Positions 6,929 through 15,409 of a DNA stretch of 64,000 nt are shown here, in pieces (within the stretch, counting starts at the first letter, position 1; each line of letters opens with the position of its first letter). The position numbers and the translations under genes are program-made. The DNA is from an uncultured Hungatella sp. (GTDB taxonomy: Bacteria > Bacillota > Clostridia > Lachnospirales > Lachnospiraceae), in NCBI GenBank assembly GCA_947089145.1, contig CAMUJH010000014.1:19090-83089 (forward strand), in the 5' to 3' direction. Below the pieces are notes generated by a model that was not told the origin of the DNA, did not search any database, and saw only the letters and a program-made list of their open reading frames with translations.

Positions 6929-9414
6929 GTACCAATATACTGGAGGAGATAAACAGGCGGAAAGTGTTTTGCGACGGAGGCATGGGAAGTCTTTTGCAGG
7001 CCAGGGGACTTAAGGCGGGGGAACTGCCGGAAACCTGGAATTTGCTGCACCCAGAGATTTTAAAGGAAATTCATGAGGCATATCTGGAAGCAGGGTGTGA
7101 TATTGTGACTACCAATACCTTTGGCGCCAACAGGCTCAAATATCCGGCAGGAGGAGATTTTGATTTAGAAGCAATTATAAAGGCGGCTGTAGAGAATGCC
7201 AGATGGGCGGTAAAAAAGGCAGGAAAAGGATTTGTGGCCCTGGATCTAGGCCCTACAGGAAAACTTTTGAAACCTTTGGGAGATCTGGATTTTGATGATG
7301 CCTACCACATATACAGGGAAGCTGTGGTAACAGGATGCCAGGCAGGGGCGGATCTGATCCTGATAGAAACCATGAGCGACAGCTATGAGGCCAAGGCGGC
7401 AGTGCTGGCGGCAAAAGAGAACAGCAGCCTTCCGGTGTTTGCCACCATGATATTTGACGGAAAAGGAAAGCTTCTCACCGGAGGAAATGTAGAGTCCGTT
7501 GTGGCGCTGTTGGAGGGGCTGGGTGTAGACGCTTTGGGAATTAACTGCGGCCTGGGACCGGTACAGATGAAAGATATTTTAAAGGAAATCCTGGCCGCTG
7601 CATCAATACCGGTGATTGTCAACCCAAATGCAGGACTCCCCAGGAGTGAAAATGGAACTACAGTATACGATATTGATGAAGACCAGTTTGCAGCCGTAAT
7701 GGAAGAGATCGGTGAGATGGGTGCCAATGTGCTGGGCGGCTGCTGCGGAACCACGCCGGGTCATATCCGGAAGCTGACAGACCGATGCAAAAACCAGAGA
7801 CAGGTATTGCCGACTCAGAAAAACCGGACAGTAGTCTCTTCCTACACCCACGTCGTGGTAATAGACAAGGACCCGGTGATTATCGGGGAGCGTATTAATC
7901 CTACAGGGAAGTCCAAATTTAAACAGGCTTTGAGGGAGCATAATCTGGAGTACATTCTTCAGGAGGGCGTGGTTCAGCAGGATCAGGGCGCCCATGTACT
8001 TGACGTCAATGTAGGCCTGCCGGAGATTGACGAGCCCCGCATGATGGAAGAAGTGATCAAAGAATTACAGAGCATCATTGATCTGCCACTGCAGATTGAC
8101 ACGTCAGATCTGACGGCCATGGAGCGGGCCATGAGAATATATAACGGAAAGCCGCTGATCAACTCCGTCAACGGGAAGAAAGAATCCATGGAGGCAATAT
8201 TCCCCCTGGTCAAACGGTATGGCGGCGTGGTGGTGGCCCTGGCCCTGGACGAGAACGGGATACCGGATACGGCAGACGGGCGGATTCAGATAGCAGAGAA
8301 AATCTACAAAAAGGCGGCTGAATATGGAATCCAGGCAAAGGATATTCTCATTGACGGGCTCTGCCTGACCGTAAGCTCTGACAGCAAGGGCGCCCTGACC
8401 ACTCTGGAAACCTTGAGAAGAGTGAAAGACCAGCTTGGCGGGAAGACGATTTTAGGAGTGTCGAATATCTCCTTCGGCCTTCCTCAAAGGGAGATTATCA
8501 ACGGAGCGTTCTTTACTATGGCCATGGCAAACGGGCTGAACGCGGCGATCATCAACCCCAATTCCCAGATAATGATGAAAGCCTATTACAGTTTTCGGGC
8601 GCTGGCGGATCTGGACAGACAGTGCGGGGACTATATTGAAGTTTACGGCAGCCCTTCGGCGGGAAGCGGGGCCGGGGCCGCCAAAGGGACAGGGGAGAAA
8701 AGCGAAAACAGCAGCATGGCAGGCAGGGGCCTGTCATCTGGCCGACCCGGCGCTTTAGCCGGCAGTCTTTCGGCAGGAGCCAATGCCATGGAACTTGGGG
8801 ACTGTATCCGCAGGGGGCTGAAGGAGCGCGCCCATGAGGCGGTGAAAGAACTTCTGACCCAAAAAGGTGCTCTGGATATTATCCATGAGGAGATGATTCC
8901 GGCCCTGGACTACGTGGGAAAGGGGTTTGAAAAAGGAACGGTTTTCCTCCCTCAGCTGCTTATGAGTGCAGAAGCGGCCAAGGCGGCTTTTGACGTCATT
9001 AAAGACGAAATGTCAAAAAGCGGCCTCAGCCAGGAGAAAAAAGGTACGATTGTGCTTGCCACGGTGAAGGGGGATATTCATGACATTGGGAAAAATATTG
9101 TGAAAGTCCTTTTGGAAAATTACAGCTATGAAGTGCTGGATCTGGGGAAAGACGTTGCGCCGGAGCACATTGTGGAAACGGCAGTGGAACACCATGTGCC
9201 TCTGGTAGGCTTAAGCGCTTTAATGACCACCACGGTTCCCAGCATGGAGGAAACCATAAAAAAGCTGAGAGAAGAAGCCCCATGGGTAAAAGTAATGGTA
9301 GGCGGTGCCGTGCTTACAGAAGAATACGCCCGTACCATTGGCGCCGATCAGTACTGCAGGGACGCCATGGCATCCGTGAAATTTGCAGAATCTGTGATAA
9401 TGGAGGATTCCTGA
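6925..9414 (+). CDS. metH: cobalamin-dependent methionine synthase lacking the activation domain
   Basis: 829 residues. Domains: homocysteine S-methyltransferase barrel (about 1-290, zinc ligands Cys208, Cys273 and Cys274 in INCGLG and GGCCGTT); pterin-binding/methyl-THF barrel (about 310-565, IIGERINPTG); cobalamin cap and binding domain (about 617-829) with DIHDIGKN, whose His719 is the lower cobalt ligand. The activation domain is missing and is encoded by the overlapping upstream gene. Residues about 570-615 form a Gly/Ser/Ala-rich linker, an unusual low-complexity insertion. With MetF it completes methyl transfer from folate to homocysteine. Confidence 0.95.
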   Translation: MSTNILEEINRRKVFCDGGMGSLLQARGLKAGELPETWNLLHPEILKEIHEAYLEAGCDIVTTNTFGANRLKYPAGGDFDLEAIIKAAVENARWAVKKAGKGFVALDLGPTGKLLKPLGDLDFDDAYHIYREAVVTGCQAGADLILIETMSDSYEAKAAVLAAKENSSLPVFATMIFDGKGKLLTGGNVESVVALLEGLGVDALGINCGLGPVQMKDILKEILAAASIPVIVNPNAGLPRSENGTTVYDIDEDQFAAVMEEIGEMGANVLGGCCGTTPGHIRKLTDRCKNQRQVLPTQKNRTVVSSYTHVVVIDKDPVIIGERINPTGKSKFKQALREHNLEYILQEGVVQQDQGAHVLDVNVGLPEIDEPRMMEEVIKELQSIIDLPLQIDTSDLTAMERAMRIYNGKPLINSVNGKKESMEAIFPLVKRYGGVVVALALDENGIPDTADGRIQIAEKIYKKAAEYGIQAKDILIDGLCLTVSSDSKGALTTLETLRRVKDQLGGKTILGVSNISFGLPQREIINGAFFTMAMANGLNAAIINPNSQIMMKAYYSFRALADLDRQCGDYIEVYGSPSAGSGAGAAKGTGEKSENSSMAGRGLSSGRPGALAGSLSAGANAMELGDCIRRGLKERAHEAVKELLTQKGALDIIHEEMIPALDYVGKGFEKGTVFLPQLLMSAEAAKAAFDVIKDEMSKSGLSQEKKGTIVLATVKGDIHDIGKNIVKVLLENYSYEVLDLGKDVAPEHIVETAVEHHVPLVGLSALMTTTVPSMEETIKKLREEAPWVKVMVGGAVLTEEYARTIGADQYCRDAMASVKFAESVIMEDS

Positions 9415-9415
9415 T

Positions 9416-10012
9416 ATGGAGTATGGGCTGATGGGAGCGCAGATAGCCGGAGGCTGGGGAGCGCTGGGCCAGTGGGAATTTGAGATTCTGTATGGGCTGC
9501 AGAAGCTTCACGGCCCGTGGCTGGATCAGGTGATGACATTTATTACCAGTCTGGCAGACCATGGGAGAATGTGGATATTGCTGGGGCTTTTGTTTCTGTG
9601 CTTTTCTAAGACCAGGCGTCTGGGTGTGTCATTGCTGCTGTCCATAGGGTTAGGATATGTGACAGGGAATCTGATAATGAAACATCTTTTTGCCAGAAGC
9701 CGTCCCTGCTGGATTTTGCCGCAGGTGCCCCTTTTAATACCGATACCCATGGATTATTCTTTTCCGTCGGGCCATACGCTGGTTTCTTTTGAGGGAGCAT
9801 ATTCCATATGGAGGCATAATCGGAGATGGGGGACTGGGGCGTTTGCCGGGGCGGCGCTGATTGCATTATCCAGGATGTATCTTTTTGTACATTTTCCCAC
9901 AGATGTTATGGCAGGAGCAATGTTAGGACTCGTCAATGGCCTGGGTGGGGAATGGCTGGCCAAAGATTTGGAAAAGCGTGTTTGCCTGCGGAAAACTGTG
10001 ACAAAAAAATGA
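9416..10012 (+). CDS. PAP2 family membrane phosphatase
   Basis: 198 residues, several hydrophobic segments. The three phosphatase signature blocks are present in order: KHLFARSRP, PSGHT and SRMYLFVHFPTD, with the catalytic His residues in the second and third. Members dephosphorylate membrane lipids such as phosphatidic acid or undecaprenyl pyrophosphate; the substrate is not defined here. ATG 9416 follows the metH stop by one base, and the metH end provides the SD (GGAGG). The link to methionine synthesis is probably only transcriptional. Confidence 0.9.
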   Translation: MEYGLMGAQIAGGWGALGQWEFEILYGLQKLHGPWLDQVMTFITSLADHGRMWILLGLLFLCFSKTRRLGVSLLLSIGLGYVTGNLIMKHLFARSRPCWILPQVPLLIPIPMDYSFPSGHTLVSFEGAYSIWRHNRRWGTGAFAGAALIALSRMYLFVHFPTDVMAGAMLGLVNGLGGEWLAKDLEKRVCLRKTVTKK

Positions 10013-10049
10013 GGAGCGGAAAAAAGATATTTTGAGGGTGGGGAAGACT

Positions 10050-10613
10050 TTGAAGATTAAGGATTTATTTTTAACATTTATGAAAATCGGGCTGTTTACC
10101 TTTGGAGGCGGCTATGCCATGATTCCTATAATAGAAGATATTTGCGTGGACAAAAGAAGATGGATCAGCCATGATGAAATGATGGAGATTACGGTTATCG
10201 CAGAAGCCACTCCAGGCCCCATTGCTATTAATTGTGCCACCTTTGTGGGATATAAGCAGGCAGGGGCAGCAGGAGCAGGAGCTGCAACCCTGGGAGTTAT
10301 TCTGCCGTCATTTTGTATTATATTTGTCATCTCCATGTGCCTTGAGCACTTTCTCGAGATTACATGGGTGGCCAATGCATTCCGGGGAATCAAAATTGCG
10401 GTTGGCATTCTCATATTGAATGCAGCGGTAAATATGATAAAAAAGATGCCCAAAAAGCCGATGCCGGTTTTGACAATGGCAGTTTCCTGCTTTACAATGA
10501 TTTTGTCGGACCTGTTTTCATGGCGGGTTTCTACAGTCGTCCTGATGGTGGCTGCTGCCGGATTCAGCCTTTCGGTATATGGTGTGAAGCAGTTGGAGAA
10601 AAGAGGAAGGTAA
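10050..10613 (+). CDS. chromate transporter, first half-size subunit
   Basis: 187 residues from TTG 10050; a TTG at 10032 is also possible. I prefer 10050 because GAGGGTGGGG stands just upstream and the product then starts MKIKDLFLTFMKIGLFTFGGG as in the family. Marks of the CHR domain: FGGGYAMIPIIED and ATPGPIAINCATFVGY. It is a half-size protein with about five membrane helices that pairs with a second half-size protein. The family exports chromate; in gut anaerobes the true substrate may be another oxyanion. Confidence 0.88.
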   Translation: MKIKDLFLTFMKIGLFTFGGGYAMIPIIEDICVDKRRWISHDEMMEITVIAEATPGPIAINCATFVGYKQAGAAGAGAATLGVILPSFCIIFVISMCLEHFLEITWVANAFRGIKIAVGILILNAAVNMIKKMPKKPMPVLTMAVSCFTMILSDLFSWRVSTVVLMVAAAGFSLSVYGVKQLEKRGR

Positions 10614-10619
10614 CCGGGT

Positions 10620-11180
10620 ATGAGTGTGATTTGGCAGTTGTTTTTTGGATTTTTCCGCGTCGGGTGTTTTGCCTTTGGAGGAGCTTATGGAGCGATTCCC
10701 CTGATACGGGACGTGGTCTTAAGCCATGGATGGCTGGATGATGAGACTTTAACCTATTTCATTGCTGTCAGCGAGAGCACGCCAGGACCGATTATGGTGA
10801 ATCTTGCCACTTATATTGGAAGCACGCAGGCCGGCTTTTGGGGCGCTGTTGCCGCAACAGTGGCGGTGACGCTTCCGGCATTTGTGCTGATTATTATTAT
10901 AATTGCCATGATGAGAAACGCAGTGGAGAACCAATATGTAAAAGCCATGCTGGATGGCGTCAAACCATGTATTGCCGGGATTATTCTGGCTACGGGAGGC
11001 TATATGACTGTCAAAGGCTGTGCAGCGGCAAAACCTTTTAGCCCAGACATTCAGGGAATGACGATTGCGGCGGTGCTGGCCGGCATTTTGCTGGTGCGGG
11101 GCAAAAGGAAAAAGAAGATATCACCGATTCTGCTGATACTTCTGTCAGCCTGTCTGGGGATTTGCATATATGGAATGTAA
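10620..11180 (+). CDS. chromate transporter, second half-size subunit
   Basis: 186 residues. The CHR domain repeats the signatures of its neighbour: FGGAYGAIPLIRD and STPGPIMVNLATYIGS. It begins 6 bases after the previous gene, so both are surely co-translated. Two-gene short-chain ChrA systems are known to work as heterodimers with opposite membrane topology, which fits this pair. It is followed 57 bases later by a family C hairpin element that may end transcription. Confidence 0.9.
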   Translation: MSVIWQLFFGFFRVGCFAFGGAYGAIPLIRDVVLSHGWLDDETLTYFIAVSESTPGPIMVNLATYIGSTQAGFWGAVAATVAVTLPAFVLIIIIIAMMRNAVENQYVKAMLDGVKPCIAGIILATGGYMTVKGCAAAKPFSPDIQGMTIAAVLAGILLVRGKRKKKISPILLILLSACLGICIYGM

Positions 11181-11237
11181 CCATGGCCCCAGGTACTGTG
11201 TACTGTCTTGCAGGCAGTAAATGTATGATCAGGCGGC

Positions 11238-11416
11238 AATGTCATTTAGCTAAGGTTGCCGCAGGCCCCAAGGGCTCCATCTCCTGTCAGGGCTCAGAAT
11301 TGCCAAATGTTCCGAAGAATCCGAAAAACAGGTTTCTTCTCCACGGCATTAATTCACCCTGACAGGAGATGGAGCCCTTGGGGCAAAAGAAGAATTCGCT
11401 TAACTGTTATGACATT
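11238..11416. repeat. repeat family C, copy 1 (hairpin MITE)
   Basis: 179 bp. Terminal inverted repeats AATGTCATTTAGCTAAG and (right end) CTTAACTGTTATGACATT. Inside are 27-bp perfectly complementary arms (11266-11292 and 11357-11383), then a TGCC/GGCA stem, then an apical GAAGAAtCC / GGtTTCTTC hairpin. No coding capacity. Related copies at 46138-46315 and 63840-63990, and a deleted copy at 49581-49650. Confidence 0.88.
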
Positions 11417-11428
11417 GGATCAGGCGTA

Positions 11429-11457
11429 TTGACAGATGCCTGGTTTCGTGCTAGAAT
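11429..11457 (+). promoter_or_regulatory. promoter of the ABC-F resistance gene
   Basis: TTGACA (11429-11434), 17-bp spacer, TAGAAT (11452-11457). Transcription should start near 11464, leaving a leader of about 315 bases before the ATG at 11779. Confidence 0.75.
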
Positions 11458-11463
11458 ACGGAC

Positions 11464-11778
11464 AATGAATGTGAGAGGGGTGAGAGGATGAGATAACGGC
11501 CTGCGAATGTAACCGCATAAGAGATCAGGCTCGTGCCTGTTTATTTCTTATGCCTGTTTTGCAGGAACGTTTCCTTGTCCGCCCCTTTATTTTTGTGCAG
11601 AAATTATCAGCTGCTGTCAGGCAGAGGGTATGCCGGTTCGTGTGTGCTTTTTCGGTAAACTTGCAGAAACATTTCTCTTTTTGAAATGGCGGGGAATTGA
11701 AGGTTCGATTCTTGCAGCCATTTTTTGTATTGCAATAAATGCTGAGAGGTTGCAGTACAGTGTAAAGGAGGAATGTAT
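11464..11778 (+). promoter_or_regulatory. probable transcription-attenuation leader of the ABC-F gene
   Basis: The leader holds a minimal open frame ATG-AGA-TAA (11488-11496) right behind a strong SD (AGAGGGG, then GAGAGG). A hairpin CATAAG..CAGGC-TCGT-GCCTG..CTTATG lies at 11514-11551. A second open frame of 44 codons runs 11550-11684. Last comes a terminator-like stem AAATGGC (11684-11690) / GCCATTT (11717-11723) followed by six or more T. CATTTC (11670-11675) can instead pair with GAAATG (11683-11688), blocking the terminator's 5' arm. This is the layout of antibiotic-responsive attenuators upstream of ABC-F genes, where a stalled ribosome switches the fold. The switching itself is inference. 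Confidence 0.55.
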
Positions 11779-13344
11779 ATGTCATTGATTCGGGTATCCG
11801 ATTTGTCATTTACCTATGAGGGCAGCTACGTGCCGGTATTTGAAAACGTTTCCTTTCAGATTGATACAGACTGGAAGCTGGGGCTTACAGGGAGAAATGG
11901 AAGAGGGAAAACTACGTTTCTGCGTCTTCTGATGGGGGATTATGAATATGATGGCAGCATCGGGGCCAGCGTGGAGTTTGACTATTTTCCCTTTCCTGTT
12001 GAGAACCCAGAGGCGGATACGCTGGAAGTGATTCTGGGGCAGATGCCTGATGTAGAATTCTGGCAGCTGAAACGAGAGCTTTTGAGGCTTCACGTAAAGG
12101 AAGACGTTTTGTACCGGCCTGTTGGGACCTTGTCCCACGGAGAAAGGACGAAAGTGCTTTTAGCTGCCCTTTTTGTCCGGGAGAACAGGTTCCTTTTAAT
12201 TGACGAGCCTACCAATCATCTGGATCTGGAGGGAAGAAAACTTCTTGGAGAGTATTTAAGCCAGAAGAAAGGATTTATTCTGGTATCCCATGACAGAGCA
12301 TTTCTGGATTCCTGCATTGACCATATGCTGTCAATAAATAAAGCGGATATTCAGGTGCAGAAGGGGAATTTTTCAGTATGGTATGAAAATAAGCAACGGC
12401 AGGACGCCTGCGAGGCGGCCAGGCAGCAGCAACTGAAAAAGGAAATTGGACGGCTGCAAGAGACGGCACGGCAGGCTGGAAACTGGGGGGATCAGGTAGA
12501 GTCTACAAAAATCGGAAAAAAGTCTTTAAACTATGACAGGAACAGAGACTATGTAGGGGAGAAATCCCGGAGAATGCAGCAGAGACGGAAGAATCTGGAG
12601 CGAAGGCAGGAGCGGGCCATAGATGAGAAAAGCCAGCTTTTGAAAAACGTAGAGACAGCGGAAAGCTTAAGGCTGGAGCCGCTTTCCTTCCATAAGGAAA
12701 TACTGGTGGAGGCGAAAGAGCTGATGATAGGGTATGGAGCTAAGACAGTCTGCGGCCCCGTTAGCTTTCAGATAAAAGGCGGAGACAGAGTCCTGCTTCA
12801 GGGGGCGAACGGGTGCGGAAAATCCAGCATTATGAAGGTGATTTTGGAACAGGCAGGCCAAAGAAGCCTCGGCTGCAGAAAAGAAAATATGCCAAAGCAG
12901 GAGGGAACTGACAGGAAGGAGGAAGCCTTGACAGTTCCAAAGATAACAGGCGGAACTCTGGAAACGGCAGGCGGTCTGAGGATTTCCTGGATTTCCCAGA
13001 GCACGGATCACCTGAAAGGTTCCCTGGACGATTATATCAGGCAGCAGGCAGCAGACGGGACTTTAATCAGAGCGCTGCTGCGGAAGATGGATTTTTCAAG
13101 GGAGCAGTTTGAGGCGCCTTTGGAATCCTACAGCGAGGGACAGAAGAAAAAGGTGCTGATTGCAGGAAGTCTGTGCCAGCAGGCCCATTTGTATATCTGG
13201 GATGAACCTTTTAATTATATTGACCTTTATTCCAGGATGCAGATTGAAGAACTGATCCGCACCTGGAGTCCTACGCTTTTGTGCGTGGAACATGACAAAG
13301 CGTTTGGGGAGGCCATAGAAGCCAACGATGTACTAGTTTCTTGA
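11779..13344 (+). CDS. Lsa-type ABC-F ribosomal protection protein
   Basis: 521 residues starting MSLIRVSDLSFTYEGSY, the opening of the Lsa group. ATG 11779 is preferred over 11773 because AAAGGAGG ends 7 bases before it. Two ABC domains and no membrane segments: Walker A GRNGRGKTT and GANGCGKSS, signatures LSHGERTKV and YSEGQKKKV, with Walker B LLIDEP and IWDEP. The interdomain linker (about 195-300) is highly charged, as in factors that reach the peptidyl transferase centre. Lsa proteins protect ribosomes from lincosamides, streptogramin A and pleuromutilins; the spectrum here is unproven. A low-complexity insertion lies near residues 370-405, after the second Walker A. Confidence 0.88.
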   Translation: MSLIRVSDLSFTYEGSYVPVFENVSFQIDTDWKLGLTGRNGRGKTTFLRLLMGDYEYDGSIGASVEFDYFPFPVENPEADTLEVILGQMPDVEFWQLKRELLRLHVKEDVLYRPVGTLSHGERTKVLLAALFVRENRFLLIDEPTNHLDLEGRKLLGEYLSQKKGFILVSHDRAFLDSCIDHMLSINKADIQVQKGNFSVWYENKQRQDACEAARQQQLKKEIGRLQETARQAGNWGDQVESTKIGKKSLNYDRNRDYVGEKSRRMQQRRKNLERRQERAIDEKSQLLKNVETAESLRLEPLSFHKEILVEAKELMIGYGAKTVCGPVSFQIKGGDRVLLQGANGCGKSSIMKVILEQAGQRSLGCRKENMPKQEGTDRKEEALTVPKITGGTLETAGGLRISWISQSTDHLKGSLDDYIRQQAADGTLIRALLRKMDFSREQFEAPLESYSEGQKKKVLIAGSLCQQAHLYIWDEPFNYIDLYSRMQIEELIRTWSPTLLCVEHDKAFGEAIEANDVLVS

Positions 13345-13393
13345 GAAAAGTTATGAGCCGGCAGTACAAGATTTGCCAGTTGCTGAAAAACAA

Positions 13394-13422
13394 GTGACAT
13401 TTGCCGCAAAAAATGATAAAAT
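13394..13422 (+). promoter_or_regulatory. promoter of the ferritin gene
   Basis: GTGACA (13394-13399), 17-bp spacer, TAAAAT (13417-13422), 31 bases before the ATG. One mismatch to consensus in each box. Confidence 0.6.
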
Positions 13423-13453
13423 AATTCATAATCACAAAGGAGGAGATTTTAAT

Positions 13454-13966
13454 ATGTTAGATGCAAAAGTGGCAGAACTGCTGAATACGCAGGTAAACAA
13501 GGAGTTTTATTCCGCATATCTGTATCTGGATTTTTCTAATTACTATATGGATCAGGGGCTGGAGGGCTTTGGAAACTGGTACAAGGTTCAGGCCCAGGAG
13601 GAGCGGGATCATGCCATGCTGTTTATGCAGTATCTGCAGAATAACGGGTGCAAGGTAACATTAGAAGCCATTGACAAGCCGAACAGTGAACTGAAAGGAT
13701 TTGCAGACCCCCTTCGTGCAGGATATGAGCATGAGCAGTATGTAACCAGCCTGATTCATACGATCTATGAAGCGGCAGGCGAGGCGAAAGATTTCCGCAC
13801 CATGCAGTTTTTAGACTGGTTTGTGAAAGAGCAGGGCGAGGAAGAAACCAATGCAGAGGCGCTGATTAAGAAGTTTGATCTGTTCGGCTCAGACCCAAGG
13901 GCTCTTTACATGCTGGACAGCGAACTGGGAGCAAGAACATATTCCGCACCATCCCTGGTACTGTAA
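13454..13966 (+). CDS. ftnA: ferritin (FtnA type)
   Basis: 170 residues, normal for bacterial non-haem ferritin. It oxidises Fe(II) at a di-iron centre in each subunit and stores the mineral in a 24-subunit shell. The ligands are visible: Glu17 in NKEFYSAYLY, the EERDHAMLF helix, a third-helix Glu, and EQGEEE in the fourth helix. The start is fixed by SD AAAGGAGGAG before ATG 13454; the frame extends upstream but lies within the promoter. The TAA stop is the first triplet of a family A element. Confidence 0.95.
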   Translation: MLDAKVAELLNTQVNKEFYSAYLYLDFSNYYMDQGLEGFGNWYKVQAQEERDHAMLFMQYLQNNGCKVTLEAIDKPNSELKGFADPLRAGYEHEQYVTSLIHTIYEAAGEAKDFRTMQFLDWFVKEQGEEETNAEALIKKFDLFGSDPRALYMLDSELGARTYSAPSLVL

Positions 13967-14070
13967 ACCCCCATCTGCCCGGCGGGGAGGCACCATTGCC
14001 CATGAAAGTCTGGCGGGCGCATTTGGCATCCCAGAATGCATACCGCCTGATCGGCGGCGGGACTGTCATG
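13964..14070 (+). repeat. repeat family A, copy 2
   Basis: Begins at the ferritin stop codon (TAAACC) and ends with GCCTGATCGGCGGCGGGACTG. Core identical to the other copies over GGCGGGCGCATTTGGCATCC. A family B palindrome begins 2 bases after it, so two unrelated repeats are stacked behind the ferritin gene. Confidence 0.85.
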
Positions 14071-14071
14071 G

Positions 14072-14233
14072 ATGTACTCTCGGAATCTCTCCAGCACCTG
14101 CCTTTGCGGCTGATTTTCCGTCATATGCGCATAAATTTAATCAACGTACGTTTCACGTACGCCTCATAAATTTATGCACATCTGACAAAAATCGTCTCAC
14201 AAAATCAGGCACAGAGAGACTTCGAGAGTACAT
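14072..14233. repeat. repeat family B, copy 2
   Basis: 162 bp bounded by perfect 11-bp inverted ends ATGTACTCTCG / CGAGAGTACAT, with the next bases also mostly complementary (TCTCTC / AGAGAG). Inner palindrome GCATAAATTTA / TAAATTTATGC encloses tandem ACGTACG words. Closely similar to 1278-1447 along the whole length. Confidence 0.85.
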
Positions 14234-14335
14234 ATGGTGCATAGGGAGAAAGGCTGCAGAGGTTAAGGACAGCCCCCAGTGGTCTGGACAATGCTTTTTG
14301 TCAGCTCCGGGGCTGTTTCTGACAGAGGAAAAAAG

Positions 14336-15097
14336 ATGAATGTGTATACAATGTATTTCAGTCCCACCGGCGGAACAAAACGGGTGGTTGACATTTTGGC
14401 CGGAGAATTTGGAACGTCGGTGGAGATGGATTTTTCGGTTTTCAGTAAAAATTATGAGATATACCGGTTTGAGCCTGGAGACGTGTGCTTTGTAGGGGTG
14501 CCTTCTTTTGGGGGACGCGTCCCTGATGCCGCCCTTAAGAATCTGACAAAGGTACGAGCCCAAGGGGCTGCCGCGGTTGTGGTGGTTTCCTATGGAAACA
14601 GGGCTTATGAGGATACGCTTCTGGAACTGCGGAAAGCCATGGAAGGCTGCGGTTTCAGGGTAGTGGCAGCCGTTGCCGCAGTGACAGAGCATTCGATTAT
14701 GCACCAATACGGGACAGGCAGACCGGATCATAAGGATATCCAGGATCTAAAGGCTATGGCCGGCAGGATCAGGAAGAAACTCCTAAGGCCAGATTCATGG
14801 AAAGACTTTTTTGTGCCGGGGCGGTATCCCTACAAAGAGTACCATACCATACCCATGGTTCCTGAAGCAGACAAGAACTGCCGAAGGTGCGGGCTTTGTG
14901 CAAAGCAGTGTCCGGCGGCGGCGATTTCAAAAGCCGATCCCCATAAGACGGATGCAGAAAAATGCATTTCCTGTATGCGGTGCGTCAGCATCTGTCCGGA
15001 ACATGGAAGAAAGGTAAATAAGGTGATGGTTTTTGCCGCTTCCATGAAGCTGAGGAAAGCCTGTTTGGGGAGAAAAGATAATCAATTATTTTTATAA
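14336..15097 (+). CDS. EFR1-type flavodoxin plus 2[4Fe-4S] ferredoxin protein
   Basis: 253 residues. The flavodoxin-like half (1 to about 160) opens with YFSPTGGTKR, the FMN phosphate loop. The ferredoxin half has two complete cluster motifs, CRRCGLCAKQCP and CISCMRCVSICP. It is a soluble electron carrier passing electrons between flavin and iron-sulphur centres; the partner is unknown. Start ATG 14336 with SD AGAGGA; the frame is open upstream to 14279 but without family similarity. It stands alone, behind the stacked A and B repeats. Confidence 0.88.
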   Translation: MNVYTMYFSPTGGTKRVVDILAGEFGTSVEMDFSVFSKNYEIYRFEPGDVCFVGVPSFGGRVPDAALKNLTKVRAQGAAAVVVVSYGNRAYEDTLLELRKAMEGCGFRVVAAVAAVTEHSIMHQYGTGRPDHKDIQDLKAMAGRIRKKLLRPDSWKDFFVPGRYPYKEYHTIPMVPEADKNCRRCGLCAKQCPAAAISKADPHKTDAEKCISCMRCVSICPEHGRKVNKVMVFAASMKLRKACLGRKDNQLFL

Positions 15098-15217
15098 AAT
15101 TTTATTTCAGCGGCCATGCGGGATATGAAGTATCTGCCAGCATGGTTTTCTTTTGTTCTGTGCATATTAATGGTGTGATACGAAATAAAGAATATACAGG
15201 AACAGGAGGGATGCACG

Positions 15218-15391
15218 ATGAGTCCAAAGGAATTAACGTATATTGAGGATGCACTTGGCCATGAGAAGTTTTTGAAGACCCAGTGCCAGGAGGCTGTAAA
15301 GAATCTGCAAGATCCGGAGCTGAAATCCAGCGTGGAGCAGCTTTCACAGAAACATCAGCAGATATTTGACAATTTTTATAATCTGATATAA
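15218..15391 (+). CDS. small CotF-like spore coat protein
   Basis: 57 residues, beginning MSPKELTYIEDALGHEKFL. Helical and polar with regularly spaced Gln/Lys, resembling half of a coat F domain; the next gene is a second small coat-type protein. An SD (AGGAGGG) stands 7 bases before ATG 15218; another ATG at 15211 gives only an 11-codon frame. Probably coats the forespore, which fits the presence of spo0A in the window. The assignment leans on the neighbour. Confidence 0.72.
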   Translation: MSPKELTYIEDALGHEKFLKTQCQEAVKNLQDPELKSSVEQLSQKHQQIFDNFYNLI

Positions 15392-15409
15392 GCCAGGAGG
15401 GATGCGAAC

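Noticed and set aside
11690-11726. tRNA-like 3' half (GGTTCGATTC followed by GCAGCCA) in the ABC-F leader
   Set aside because: The T stem has a mismatch, and no acceptor, D or anticodon arms can be built upstream at the right distances. The bases are better explained as part of the terminator.
15160-15190. Sigma-E-like promoter before the coat genes (CATATT, ATACGAA)
   Set aside because: The spacing between the boxes is too short for the known sporulation sigma consensus.
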